Below are positions 40,039-47,874 of a stretch of 48,047 nucleotides of DNA, in pieces. Source of the DNA: Candidatus Woesearchaeota archaeon (GTDB taxonomy: Archaea > Nanobdellota > Nanobdellia > Woesearchaeales > ARS49); the NCBI GenBank assembly GCA_019323015.1, contig JAHWHY010000013.1, positions 1 to 48,047 of the forward strand. The letters are read 5' to 3'. Both the position numbers and the translations under genes were made by a program. Numbering within the stretch: position 1 is the stretch's first letter; each line of letters begins with the position of its first letter. The notes below the pieces were generated by a model that was given only the letters and a program-made list of their open reading frames with translations, was not told the DNA's origin and made no database searches.

Positions 40039-40149
40039 ATGGAATTATTAGGCGTGCCAGTAGAGTATTTGGAATGGCTATTGGCAACGCTGATACTTTT
40101 TCTTATAATCCGGTATTTAATAAAAAAGAAGAAGCTTAAATTAACATAG
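40039..40149 (+). CDS. very small single-helix membrane protein
   Basis: The protein has 36 residues: 'MELLGVPVEYLEWLLATLIL', then a helix and a lysine-rich end. It starts one base after the previous stop, consistent with a two-gene operon. It overlaps the end of the convergent VIT-like gene by 14 bp. Too short for family assignment. Confidence 0.5.
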   Translation: MELLGVPVEYLEWLLATLILFLIIRYLIKKKKLKLT

Positions 40150-40609
40150 CTGCCAGTTTTCCAACCAGATAAGATGCTATTATGACAAATATTGTCAAGA
40201 ATACATGCTCTGCTATTACCTTGTGCGCTGCTGTTTTTGTTTTTTGCGCAAGATCATAGCTGTATATTATTATCAAGAACAGTCCCCAGCCGATAGATAT
40301 GTACACAGATGTCAAGAGATCAAACAAAAGAAAAGGCACGACAAATATTATTGCAAAGAAGAATTTAAATAAAAAAGTGGATATTGTGGCTTCCCATATC
40401 TGTTTTGTTGTTCTTCTGTAAGTTGCTTCTTCTGATATGTGTATTCCCATTGCATCTGACAAGGAGTCTGCTATTGCTATCAATAGTATTCCTGCAATTA
40501 CTGCCAGTCTTGAGCCAGTGCTTACATCAAGCCCTACTATCAGGCCCAATGTTGTTATAACCCCAGATGTAAGCCCAAATCCAAGTCCTTTTCTTATTTG
40601 TGTGTTCAT
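40136..40609 (-). CDS. VIT1/CCC1-like metal transporter (short)
   Basis: The protein has 157 residues from ATG 40609, which overlaps the previous stop by ATGA. Helix 1 'GLTSGVITTLGLIVGL' and helix 2 'ADSLSDAMGIHISEEA' match VIT/CCC1 iron/manganese transporters, followed by a cytoplasmic segment and three more helices. These transporters move Fe2+/Mn2+ out of the cytoplasm. It is shorter than full VIT1 but in line with archaeal members. Confidence 0.8.
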   Translation of the reverse strand: MNTQIRKGLGFGLTSGVITTLGLIVGLDVSTGSRLAVIAGILLIAIADSLSDAMGIHISEEATYRRTTKQIWEATISTFLFKFFFAIIFVVPFLLFDLLTSVYISIGWGLFLIIIYSYDLAQKTKTAAHKVIAEHVFLTIFVIIASYLVGKLAAMLI

Positions 40610-41016
40610 CCTGCTTGTTTCAGCTTTTCCAGCGGTGATGTGCATAATGCCTCTATGCACTTTAGTATTTCTGCCTCAATCTCTTCGCCCATTTCTGGGC
40701 TAAAACCTACAATGTTCTGTTCACCTATGAATATGGAAGGCACTCCGCCTGCTTTCTTGCCGTATGCTTTTGCCATTTTCTGGAATAGCTTCCTGCTTGT
40801 TTCGTTTCTGTATACTTCGTGCTGCACCACTTCAAGCTGCGGATATTTTGGTTTTATTTGTTCAATCCACTTGTTCAGTTTTGTGCAGTGAGGGCATCCT
40901 TTGCCGTAGAACTCATATATCACTACTTTTGTTTCAGGCTCTGTTTCTGGCTGTGCCTGGCATGCTGCCAGAGATAACAGAATAAAAAGCACTGCTATTA
41001 CACCTATTTTTTTCAT
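40606..41016 (-). CDS. thioredoxin-like lipoprotein (CPHC)
   Basis: The protein has 136 residues from ATG 41016, where a lipoprotein signal ends 'LAAC' (Cys19). An upstream start adds non-family residues. Active site 'GKGCPHC' is Cys41/Cys44; the cis-Pro loop is 'GVPSIFIG'. It is a surface thiol-disulfide protein. It is cotranscribed with the VIT-like gene and follows the membrane wHTH gene by 43 bp. With the CGHC lipoprotein and CcdA gene nearby it forms an exported redox set. Confidence 0.88.
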   Translation of the reverse strand: MKKIGVIAVLFILLSLAACQAQPETEPETKVVIYEFYGKGCPHCTKLNKWIEQIKPKYPQLEVVQHEVYRNETSRKLFQKMAKAYGKKAGGVPSIFIGEQNIVGFSPEMGEEIEAEILKCIEALCTSPLEKLKQAG

Positions 41017-41059
41017 TGGTTTTGTTTTGTGGCCCCTAATATTTAAATTTATTGTTATT

Positions 41060-41548
41060 TTACTCAAAAACCTCTTTTAGATGTGGGTTTAGTTTTATCT
41101 TGTTTATCTTGCCGTTTGTTTCTTTTGTTATGATTTCGCTTGCTTCCAGCTTGTTGAGTATCCTGTGGACTTTTACCTTGTGAAATCCTGTGAGTTTTTC
41201 CAGTTCTGATTGTTTAAGGCCGGATTTGCTTTTTATCAGTTCATTGACAATTTTTCTTTCTTTTGGCTCAAGAAAATTCAGCGTGTAATTTATATTATCA
41301 TTTCTTGTCTTGCCTTCTTTTACGTATTTTGATACTGTAAAATAATATGCTGCGCTTCCTACAAATATTCCCAGGGATGACAGTATCAATATCATGTATG
41401 GTATTGGGATTACGCACCCGCAGGCATTGTTTTTTTGTATTGCATCAGACACATACAGCGCGCTGAATGCCACTATGAAGACAAAGCCTGTTATTATGCC
41501 TAAAACTAGGAAAATGCTCTTGTTTTTCTCAAAAATGCCTAGTTTCAT
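41060..41548 (-). CDS. membrane-anchored winged-helix regulator
   Basis: The protein has 162 residues from ATG 41548. Two N-terminal membrane helices (about 14-37 and 47-70) flank an external loop with 'NNACGCVIP'. The C-terminal cytoplasmic part (about 88-160) is a winged helix ('ERKIVNELIKSKSGLKQSEL', then 'TGFHKVKVHRILNKLE'). External Cys plus cytoplasmic DNA-binding domain suggest sensing of redox outside. It is divergent from the thioredoxin-lipoprotein/ccdA operon with a palindromic shared promoter. Confidence 0.85.
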   Translation of the reverse strand: MKLGIFEKNKSIFLVLGIITGFVFIVAFSALYVSDAIQKNNACGCVIPIPYMILILSSLGIFVGSAAYYFTVSKYVKEGKTRNDNINYTLNFLEPKERKIVNELIKSKSGLKQSELEKLTGFHKVKVHRILNKLEASEIITKETNGKINKIKLNPHLKEVFE

Positions 41549-41552
41549 TTTT

Positions 41553-41579
41553 TGTAACAAACCTTTATATATGGTTACA
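41553..41579. promoter_or_regulatory. TGTAAC...GTTACA inverted repeat around a shared TATA box
   Basis: TGTAAC (41553-41558) and GTTACA (41574-41579) flank TTTATATAT. It lies between the divergent wHTH gene (start 41548) and the thioredoxin lipoprotein gene (start 41625). A factor bound here would block both directions. The neighbouring wHTH protein is the natural candidate. Confidence 0.55.
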
Positions 41580-41624
41580 TATTTTGAAATACCAGTAATT
41601 TAAATAATTTGCGGTGATAACAGA

Positions 41625-42038
41625 ATGAAAACAAGAATATGGATTATGTTCAGCATGCTTTTGCTGATTTTGCTTGCTGGCTGTGGCCAGGAAAGCAGCA
41701 CACCTTCAGTAAAGACAATTACCCTTGATTCAGAGACCAGTATACCTACTGAATCTTGCAAAGAAAGAGGTTTGGGTGACAAGGTCATAATGCTTGAGTC
41801 TGAATACTGCGGGCACTGCAAGATTGCAGAGCCTATCTTGAAAGAGATTGCGCAGGAAAAAGGCCTTGTTTTTGAATTTTTGGATGTTTCCAAGAAAGAA
41901 GATAGGGCGGTTATGGAAAGCTATGGCGTAGATATCAGGTACACCCCCACTTTATTGGCAGGCTGTTCAGTATACATAGGCTCTAAGTCAAAAGAAGAAT
42001 ACCTGCAAATTATTGATGATTTCATAGAGGCGAGATAA
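41625..42038 (+). CDS. thioredoxin-like lipoprotein (CGHC)
   Basis: The protein has 137 residues. The lipobox ends 'LLAGC' (Cys20). Active site 'EYCGHC' is Cys62/Cys65, as in PDI-type domains, with cis-Pro 'RYTPTLLAGC'. It is a surface oxidoreductase. The stop is 2 bp before the CcdA-like gene, so the pair is cotranscribed and the membrane protein is the likely electron donor. Confidence 0.88.
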   Translation: MKTRIWIMFSMLLLILLAGCGQESSTPSVKTITLDSETSIPTESCKERGLGDKVIMLESEYCGHCKIAEPILKEIAQEKGLVFEFLDVSKKEDRAVMESYGVDIRYTPTLLAGCSVYIGSKSKEEYLQIIDDFIEAR

Positions 42039-42040
42039 AC

Positions 42041-42871
42041 ATGGACGAAAGAAAAAAAACAGTTCTGTGGATTATTGTAACAGTTCTTTTGCTTGTTGGT
42101 TTTTTTATATTGGCCAAGCATATGTCTTCTGATTTTTTAGAGAATTTGGGTGTCAGCCTTCCTCTTCCTGTTTTTACTTTTATTATTGCTTTGGTTGATG
42201 GCTTCAATCCCTGTAACTTGTTTGTGCTTACATTGTTGATTGGCTTGCTTGTTTCAGCATCGCATTCAAGAAAAAAGATTTACATCACAGGCTATACATT
42301 CATTGCAGTTGTGTATGTTATTTATTTCCTGTTTATGGCTGCCTGGCTGAATATTTTCAAGTATGTGGGATTTATTGACCCTTTAAGATATTCCATTGCA
42401 ACTATTGCTATCTTGGCAGGTGTTGTGAATTGTAAAGAGCTTTTCTTTTTCAGGAAAGGTGTTACCCTTATGATTCAGGATAAGCACAAGGCTCCTTTGG
42501 TTAAGAGAATTGAGCGTGTAAAAGAGGTTTTTGTCAAGGGCAGCATCCCTATGCTGATTGGTGCTTCTGTTGTGTTAGCTGCTTTTGCATCTCTTGTTGA
42601 GCTGCCTTGCACTGCAGGATTTCCATTGATTTATACAGGCGTCTTGACTGGCAAGGTTTTGGAGAGCAGTTTTAGTTATTACGCGTATCTGCTTTTCTAT
42701 AATCTGGTTTATATCTTGCCTTTAAGCGTCATAATAGCCATATTTGGCTGCACTCTGAAGGCAAAGCAGATTAGCAAGCGCCAGATGCAGATAATAAAGT
42801 TTATTGGCGGTGCGATTATGTTATTGCTGGGCTTGATTTTATTGATTAATCCTGAAATAATAGGCTTGTAA
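42041..42871 (+). CDS. CcdA/DsbD-like transmembrane thiol-electron carrier
   Basis: The protein has 276 residues and about seven helices. Two conserved Cys occur in the family positions: Cys58 in 'VDGFNPCNL' and Cys190 in 'VELPCTAGFP'. The family moves electrons from cytoplasmic thioredoxin to outside thiol proteins. A 24-residue N-terminal helix precedes the core. It lies next to two lipoprotein thioredoxins, which complete the pathway. Confidence 0.92.
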   Translation: MDERKKTVLWIIVTVLLLVGFFILAKHMSSDFLENLGVSLPLPVFTFIIALVDGFNPCNLFVLTLLIGLLVSASHSRKKIYITGYTFIAVVYVIYFLFMAAWLNIFKYVGFIDPLRYSIATIAILAGVVNCKELFFFRKGVTLMIQDKHKAPLVKRIERVKEVFVKGSIPMLIGASVVLAAFASLVELPCTAGFPLIYTGVLTGKVLESSFSYYAYLLFYNLVYILPLSVIIAIFGCTLKAKQISKRQMQIIKFIGGAIMLLLGLILLINPEIIGL

Positions 42872-42880
42872 AAGTATTGC

Positions 42881-43084
42881 TTATCTGCTCAATGGGCAGG
42901 TTGGACAGCCTGTCCTGCATGCTTTTCCTTTGCCTGATTTTCTGAAGTTTTTTTTGCAGGATTCTGAGCAGAAATTGTATGTTTTGCTTCCTGCTTGTTT
43001 AGTGTAACTTGGTGCTTCCATCTCTTGTCCGCACCAGTCGCATTTTAGTTTTCTTGATTTTAATAAAAATGATAATATTCCCAT
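42881..43084 (-). CDS. small Cys-rich (TRASH/YHS-like) metal-binding protein
   Basis: The protein has 67 residues. Cys15-x2-Cys18 and Cys39-x3-Cys43 ('FCSESCKKNF') follow the TRASH/YHS pattern; a C-terminal 'CRTGCPTC' adds Cys56, 60 and 63. TRASH domains bind copper, zinc or other soft metals. It is the last gene of the NifX/MinD operon, 9 bp after the Mth938-like gene. Confidence 0.75.
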   Translation of the reverse strand: MGILSFLLKSRKLKCDWCGQEMEAPSYTKQAGSKTYNFCSESCKKNFRKSGKGKACRTGCPTCPLSR

Positions 43085-43093
43085 TTATATCCC

Positions 43094-43432
43094 TCAGCAA
43101 GTTACATGTATTATTGCTGCTGTTTTCTTTTCCTTTGCAAGCGTGTTGAATGTATCGTGTATCTTTGGTGTCCAGTCAGCGTAAACTTTTATTTTTTGTT
43201 GTTCCAGCAGTTTTTTTGCATCTTCGCTTAGCTTTGCCATTCCAGATGTTCCTTGCCCAACTACAACTGCTTCTGGCTTTTCTTTCAGCAGGTATTCTAT
43301 CTGTTCTTTTGTAAACGTGTGGCCGTATTCTCTCTGCTTCACTTCTCCAGACGGTAAAATATACACATCATGATTGTATTTCTTGCCATCTATCTTTATC
43401 CAGCCGTATTCAGATGCATCTATTTGAGTCAT
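43094..43432 (-). CDS. Mth938/DUF498-like protein
   Basis: The protein has 112 residues. The MTH938 fold is recognisable: 'YGWIKIDGKKYNHDVYILPS', 'AVVVGQGTSGMAKL' and 'VYADWTPKIHDTFNTLAKEK'. Related to the mitochondrial complex I assembly factor NDUFAF3; the archaeal role is unknown. It overlaps the upstream MinD-like gene by ATGA. Confidence 0.85.
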   Translation of the reverse strand: MTQIDASEYGWIKIDGKKYNHDVYILPSGEVKQREYGHTFTKEQIEYLLKEKPEAVVVGQGTSGMAKLSEDAKKLLEQQKIKVYADWTPKIHDTFNTLAKEKKTAAIIHVTC

Positions 43433-44319
43433 TTTATCATCTTTTCAAGATTTTCAAGCATTTCTTCAAATATTGGCTTGAATTTCTTGTTCCACTCAAC
43501 TGCAGGTGTCAGGTTTACCAGCGCAGTCACGAATTCCTTATCATACGGTACTTTTCCTATGATTGGTATGTTGTTTTCTTTTGCAAACTTCTCTATCTCT
43601 TTAGTGAAATCAGGGTTTATGTCGTGCTTGTTTATTATCAGGCCGTATGGTATCTGGAAGTGCTCCACTACCTGCAGTCCTTTTTTCAGGTCGCTTAGCG
43701 CGCTTGGTGTTGGTTCTGTGACTGCGAGCACAAAGTCAGAGCCATTGATAGAAGCGATCACTGGACATCCGATTCCAGCTGCAGAGTCTACAAGCATTAT
43801 GTCTATTTCCTCTTTGTGTGCTATTTTTTCTGCTCTTGTCTTGATAAAGAGAACAATTTTTCCAGAGCCTGTCTCTCCCATCTTTAACTGGCCTGTGACT
43901 ATCGGGAAATTATATTTTGTTTGTGCATTTCCAATTCTTCCGTTTTCCACGTCTACCATGTGTATTGCCTGTTCAGGGCAGATTAGTTTGCAGGCCCAGC
44001 ATCCTTCGCATATCATCCTGTTGAATATTGGCTGGTTCTTTTTTTCATCCCATTGTATTGCTCCGAACCTGCAGATGTTCTTGCATTTTTGGCAGTGCGT
44101 GCATTTGCTTTCGTCAAGTTCTGCTTTTTGGCCGGTCTGTACTGGTTCCCATTTATAATGCTTGTCTGTCACCCCAAAACACAGCCCCATGTCTGGAGCA
44201 TCAACATCACAGTCTACTGTTATTATTTTATATTTCTTTGAGAGCATCACTGCCAGTGAAGAGCTTATTGTGCTTTTTCCTGTTCCGCCTTTTCCTGAAA
44301 ATACTGTTATTCTTTTCAT
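43429..44319 (-). CDS. MinD/Mrp-type ATPase with ferredoxin insert
   Basis: The protein has 296 residues. Deviant Walker A 'GKGGTGKST' (9-17), then two 4Fe-4S ferredoxin units at about 70-115 ('CTHCQKCKNIC', 'CEGCWACKLIC'), then the switch region 'MLVDSAAGIGCPVIASINGS'. It is paired with the next homologous gene, overlapping by 4 bp. Paralogue pairs like this occur in methanogens and sulfate reducers next to NifX-like genes and are thought to handle metal clusters; no exact reaction is known. Confidence 0.93.
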   Translation of the reverse strand: MKRITVFSGKGGTGKSTISSSLAVMLSKKYKIITVDCDVDAPDMGLCFGVTDKHYKWEPVQTGQKAELDESKCTHCQKCKNICRFGAIQWDEKKNQPIFNRMICEGCWACKLICPEQAIHMVDVENGRIGNAQTKYNFPIVTGQLKMGETGSGKIVLFIKTRAEKIAHKEEIDIMLVDSAAGIGCPVIASINGSDFVLAVTEPTPSALSDLKKGLQVVEHFQIPYGLIINKHDINPDFTKEIEKFAKENNIPIIGKVPYDKEFVTALVNLTPAVEWNKKFKPIFEEMLENLEKMIK

Positions 44320-45149
44320 TTTTCCAGTTCACCTGCAAGTTTTTCTATGCTTTTGTGCTTGATCGGCTCTCCTTTTGAGTATGCTTTCACTATTGATTTT
44401 TCATATGGCACTTCTGCAGCTATTTCTATGTCGTATTCTTTTGCAATGTCTTGTATTAGTTTTTTGTCTCCTACTGTTGATTTGTTTAGCACTATTTTTA
44501 CAGGCACTTTCAGTATCTTTAGAAGGTCTAGTATTAGTTTCAGGTCATGCGCTCCCAAAGGAGTTGGTTCTGTGACTGCAAGTGCAAGGTCGCATCCTGT
44601 GCATGCTGATATCACATCGCAATGAGTTCCTGCTGCAGTGTCTATTATCGTGATGTCTTGTTCTTTTTCCAGGGGCTTTGCAAAGTCTTTTGCTGCGTCT
44701 ACAACAAATTCAGACACAGGCTCTCCTGGCTTGAGATCACTTGAGATGAATGTTATGTTGCCTTTTTTTCCAGAGTAAATCGTGCCTATTTTTTTCTTGG
44801 TTTCTCCTATGCACTTGACTGGGCATGCTATCTTGCATGCTCCGCAGCCGCTGCACTGCTCTGGTATCAGGATTGGTTTTTTTCCTTTGACATGCACTAT
44901 TGCCTTGAACTGGCACACTTCACTGCATTTTCCGCACTTGATGCATTTGCTGAAGTCTATGTCTGGAATCATGCTTTCAACGTCTTTTTCTTTCTTTCGG
45001 TCTATGTCTAGTATCAGATGGTCGTTTGGGCAGTCTGCATCAAGGTCTATCAGCATGACTTTGTTGTTTTCAGCAAGGTAAGCTGTGATTGCTGTTGCTA
45101 TTGCGCTTTTTCCAGTGCCTCCTTTTCCTCCTGTTACTGCTATCCTCAT
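44316..45149 (-). CDS. MinD/Mrp-type ATPase with ferredoxin insert (second copy)
   Basis: The protein has 277 residues. Walker A 'GGKGGTGKSA' (7-16), ferredoxin units 'CIKCGKCSEVC' and 'CSGCGACKIACPVKC' at about 69-110, and switch 'TIIDTAAGTHCDVISACTGC'. It shares ~40% visible similarity in these blocks with the downstream gene. Start and stop overlap its neighbours by 4 bp each. The pair may act as a heterodimer. Confidence 0.93.
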   Translation of the reverse strand: MRIAVTGGKGGTGKSAIATAITAYLAENNKVMLIDLDADCPNDHLILDIDRKKEKDVESMIPDIDFSKCIKCGKCSEVCQFKAIVHVKGKKPILIPEQCSGCGACKIACPVKCIGETKKKIGTIYSGKKGNITFISSDLKPGEPVSEFVVDAAKDFAKPLEKEQDITIIDTAAGTHCDVISACTGCDLALAVTEPTPLGAHDLKLILDLLKILKVPVKIVLNKSTVGDKKLIQDIAKEYDIEIAAEVPYEKSIVKAYSKGEPIKHKSIEKLAGELEK

Positions 45150-46390
45150 ATTTTCACCTTTGTTGGTTTTGTCAGTCTTTTGAGCTTGCCTGCTATGAAT
45201 CTTTCTCCTGTTTCTTTTGCAGTCTTTCCCTCTGTCTTGAAAACATCTACTAAGTTATCTCTTAGTGTGTGGAACATTATCTTGCCGACTTCTTTTGTCA
45301 CAAGAACATCTATTTTTTCTTTGAGAAGAAAGTTTGTGACTGCAACTCCTGCCCTGACTTTTTTGCCTTTGTAAGGGTTTTTCTTTATGTTGTGCTTCAG
45401 TATCTTTTTTTTGTTGACTGTCATGAAAAGAAAATAGTTTGCTCTTGCGAGCTGCGGCATGACTTTGGATTTCAGTCCGTTATTTTCTTTTACAGGTATT
45501 GCTATCTTTTGTTTCTCTGCCTTGAACGGCTCGACATGGATTGTGAATGCCTCTATCTGGCTTACTTTTTTCTTTATCTTGTTCTCAATCTGGTCTGCAA
45601 TTTCATGTGCTTTCTCTACTTTTACGAATTTTCTTATCTTTATCTTGACCTCTCCGAATATATAAGGGCCTGCTTTTCTTAGCTTTAGTCCTGCATAGCT
45701 TTCTACTCCTGGTATTGAATCAAGTATCCTTCCTGTCTTTTTCTCTATTTCTTTGCTGGGGCTTACATCCATCAGTGCAAACACTGCGTCTTTCACTGTC
45801 TCCAACCCTATCTTAAGTATCAATAGGGATATTATTATTGTTATTATTCCTTCTACATATGGTATCTTGTAATATGTGCAAAGTAATGCCGCAAAGATTA
45901 TTATTGCGACAAACACATCTTTTAGCCGGTCTTTGCTGTTTGCTATCAGGCTCTCTGAATTTATCTTCTTTCCTGTGTTCTTCAGATATGTTGATATTAT
46001 CATGGCTACAATGCCTGAGACAATTGCAGTTGCAAGGGTTATTATGGGGTATGACAGCTGGGGCAGTATGAACAGCCGCTGGTATCCTTCGATAAGCAGT
46101 CTTACTGCAGCGTATATGATGAATCCGGATATCACTAATGAAGCAAGGTTCTCTGCCTTGTAGAAGCCGTATGGGAATTTTTCAGTGGGTTTCTTGCTGG
46201 ATAGCTTTAGCCCGAAATATGCTGCAAAGCTTGTGATGACATCTGCTGCAGAATCAAGTGCGTCTGTTACAAGCACGACTGCGCCTGAATAAAAACCCAC
46301 TGTTGCTTTTAATACTGCCAGTATAAACGATACTAGCATTGACAATAGTGCTGCATTTTGCCCTTCTTTAAGTTCTTTTTTGTCTTTCAT
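45146..46390 (-). CDS. cation diffusion facilitator fused to a NifX-like domain
   Basis: The protein has 414 residues. The N-terminal ~210 residues are a six-helix CDF transporter; helix 2 has Asp46/Asp50 ('DALDSAAD'), helix 5 Asp154/Asp158 ('SKDRLKD') where zinc CDFs usually have His, so Fe2+ or Mn2+ is more likely. About 215-290 is the cytoplasmic CDF domain. The C-terminal ~115 residues are a NifX/NifB-type (dinitrogenase cofactor) domain ('IAIPVKENNG', 'VAVTNFLLKEKIDVLVTKEV'). The start overlaps the separate NifX-like gene by one base. The fusion links metal export to a metal-cluster carrier. Confidence 0.92.
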   Translation of the reverse strand: MKDKKELKEGQNAALLSMLVSFILAVLKATVGFYSGAVVLVTDALDSAADVITSFAAYFGLKLSSKKPTEKFPYGFYKAENLASLVISGFIIYAAVRLLIEGYQRLFILPQLSYPIITLATAIVSGIVAMIISTYLKNTGKKINSESLIANSKDRLKDVFVAIIIFAALLCTYYKIPYVEGIITIIISLLILKIGLETVKDAVFALMDVSPSKEIEKKTGRILDSIPGVESYAGLKLRKAGPYIFGEVKIKIRKFVKVEKAHEIADQIENKIKKKVSQIEAFTIHVEPFKAEKQKIAIPVKENNGLKSKVMPQLARANYFLFMTVNKKKILKHNIKKNPYKGKKVRAGVAVTNFLLKEKIDVLVTKEVGKIMFHTLRDNLVDVFKTEGKTAKETGERFIAGKLKRLTKPTKVKI

Positions 46391-46836
46391 TACATATTTC
46401 CTCTGCCTTTTCCCATTCCTGGGCCCATTCCTCTTCCTTGTCCTTGGCCTCTGCCCATGCCTGGTTTTGGCCCCATTCCCATTGGTCCTGTTGCTGCTTC
46501 CAGCTTCTCTAGTTTTCCGTCAATTAATTGCTGCACATTTTCTTTGACTGTGCCCTGCACTCCTTGATACATTTCAATATCTAGTTCAGAAAGAACACCA
46601 AATGCTCTTGGCCCGTAGTTTACTGCTATGACTGCTTCTGCTCCTGCATTGCCTACCACTTGTGCTGCTGTTATGCCTGCGCCCCCTCCTTGCATCATTG
46701 CTTCGTTCTTTATAGGCTTGCTGTCTTTTATTTTTTTGTCTTCTATTTCAACAATCATAAAAAAAGGGCATCTTCCGAATCTTGGGTCAATTTGACTGTC
46801 AAGATCCTCTCCGCTTGAGCTTATTGCTATCTTCAT
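46390..46836 (-). CDS. NifX/MTH1175-like dinitrogenase cofactor-domain protein
   Basis: The protein has 148 residues from ATG 46836; upstream codons do not fit the family. The domain reads 'MKIAISSSGEDLDSQIDPRF' with 'GRCPFFMIVEI' and 'GNAGAEAVIAVNYGPRAF' (about 1-105). The tail is Gly/Met/Arg/Gln-rich (about 115-148). In the nif system such domains carry iron-molybdenum precursor clusters; no nitrogenase genes are visible. The tail could bind metal or RNA. GAGGTT is upstream. Confidence 0.9.
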   Translation of the reverse strand: MKIAISSSGEDLDSQIDPRFGRCPFFMIVEIEDKKIKDSKPIKNEAMMQGGGAGITAAQVVGNAGAEAVIAVNYGPRAFGVLSELDIEMYQGVQGTVKENVQQLIDGKLEKLEAATGPMGMGPKPGMGRGQGQGRGMGPGMGKGRGNM

Positions 46837-46841
46837 TTTTT

Positions 46842-47330
46842 TTAACCTCTTGTCATCATTGCCCCGCATTTTGGGCATTTTCTTTCTGTGCAAGGAACTC
46901 CTCTTTGGTGAGGTGCTGTTGCTCCGCATTTTGGGCACACACATTCTCCTCCTGGTCCTGCTGCAACGCCTCCCATTCGTCCTCTGCCCATTCCTGGGCT
47001 CATTCCTCTTCTCAGCCCTCTTCCAGGGCCTCTTGGTGCTACCATTTTGTATTCGCCTCCTTCTATTCTTATGGATTTTCCATTTGCTAATGCATCTGCT
47101 ATCTTTTTTCTTGCAGATGCAAGTGTTCTTTGTAGTGTTGGTTGTGACACATTTATTTTTTTTGCTGCGTCTTTTTGGCTGATATCTTCGAGATCACATA
47201 ATCTTATTGCTTCAAATTCTCCCATTGTCAAGACTACTTCGTGCAGTTCTGCTAATCTTATCCCTGCTGGCTTGAAGTATGTTACTCCTGGCCAGAATCT
47301 TATCCTTCTATGCAGTCTTGGTCTTGGCAT
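46842..47330 (-). CDS. DUF134-family DNA-binding protein with Cys-rich tail
   Basis: The protein has 162 residues. The N-terminus 'MPRPRLHRRIRFWPGVTYFK' and the HTH 'SQKDAAKKINVSQPTLQRTL' define DUF134 (about 1-100). It is followed by a Gly/Arg/Met-rich linker and a C-terminal four-Cys zinc ribbon (CPKC ... CPKC). DUF134 genes often sit next to NifX-like genes, so it probably controls this operon. It is 5 bp before the NifX-like gene. Confidence 0.93.
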   Translation of the reverse strand: MPRPRLHRRIRFWPGVTYFKPAGIRLAELHEVVLTMGEFEAIRLCDLEDISQKDAAKKINVSQPTLQRTLASARKKIADALANGKSIRIEGGEYKMVAPRGPGRGLRRGMSPGMGRGRMGGVAAGPGGECVCPKCGATAPHQRGVPCTERKCPKCGAMMTRG

Positions 47331-47367
47331 TTGTTTTTCCTATTTTCTTTTATTATTTTAAATCTTG

Positions 47368-47874
47368 TCATTTTTCTATTTCCAGGAGTTTTTCTACAAC
47401 AAGTCCTTGGATTATTGACATTACCATCATTACTAGTGTCAGCACAATTGTAAATATCCAGCCAAAATAAAATATCAATAATGGCAGTAATGCTGGCTTT
47501 ATTGCCCAGTTATAGAGAAAAGCTACCAGCAGGCCGTTTCTTGTGCCGTGTTTTCTCATCTCTTTCAATAAAGGATACCACATGTATGGCGGGCCTATTG
47601 AGATTATTCCGCCTATTATTGCCATCAGCCATCCTTTTATGCCTGCTTTTTTCCCTAGATATTTTACTATTTGTTTTGGTTTTATGAAGTAATTGATTAT
47701 CACAAAAAGTGCAAAGACAATAATAAACACCCAAAATATTTGTTTGATTATTTGCCAGAAAAATTTTAGGCTCGGCAGTATAGCTTCTGGCTTCAGCAAT
47801 CCTATGATAACATAAAGTGCAATTACAACAAGCAGAAAATACCATCCAGTCTTATTTATTTTTTTGCTTTTCAT
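47368..47874 (-). CDS. permease (DUF318-like), C-terminal half of a split transporter
   Basis: The protein has 168 residues from ATG 47874. Helices lie at about 12-30, 40-60, 85-102, 112-128 and 135-155, with 'GGIISIGPPYMWYPLLKEMR' as the conserved loop. Predicted permeases of this family are encoded as one or two polypeptides and have been linked to export of metals or organics. It overlaps the upstream half gene by ATGA and precedes the DUF134 gene by 37 bp. Confidence 0.75.
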   Translation of the reverse strand: MKSKKINKTGWYFLLVVIALYVIIGLLKPEAILPSLKFFWQIIKQIFWVFIIVFALFVIINYFIKPKQIVKYLGKKAGIKGWLMAIIGGIISIGPPYMWYPLLKEMRKHGTRNGLLVAFLYNWAIKPALLPLLIFYFGWIFTIVLTLVMMVMSIIQGLVVEKLLEIEK

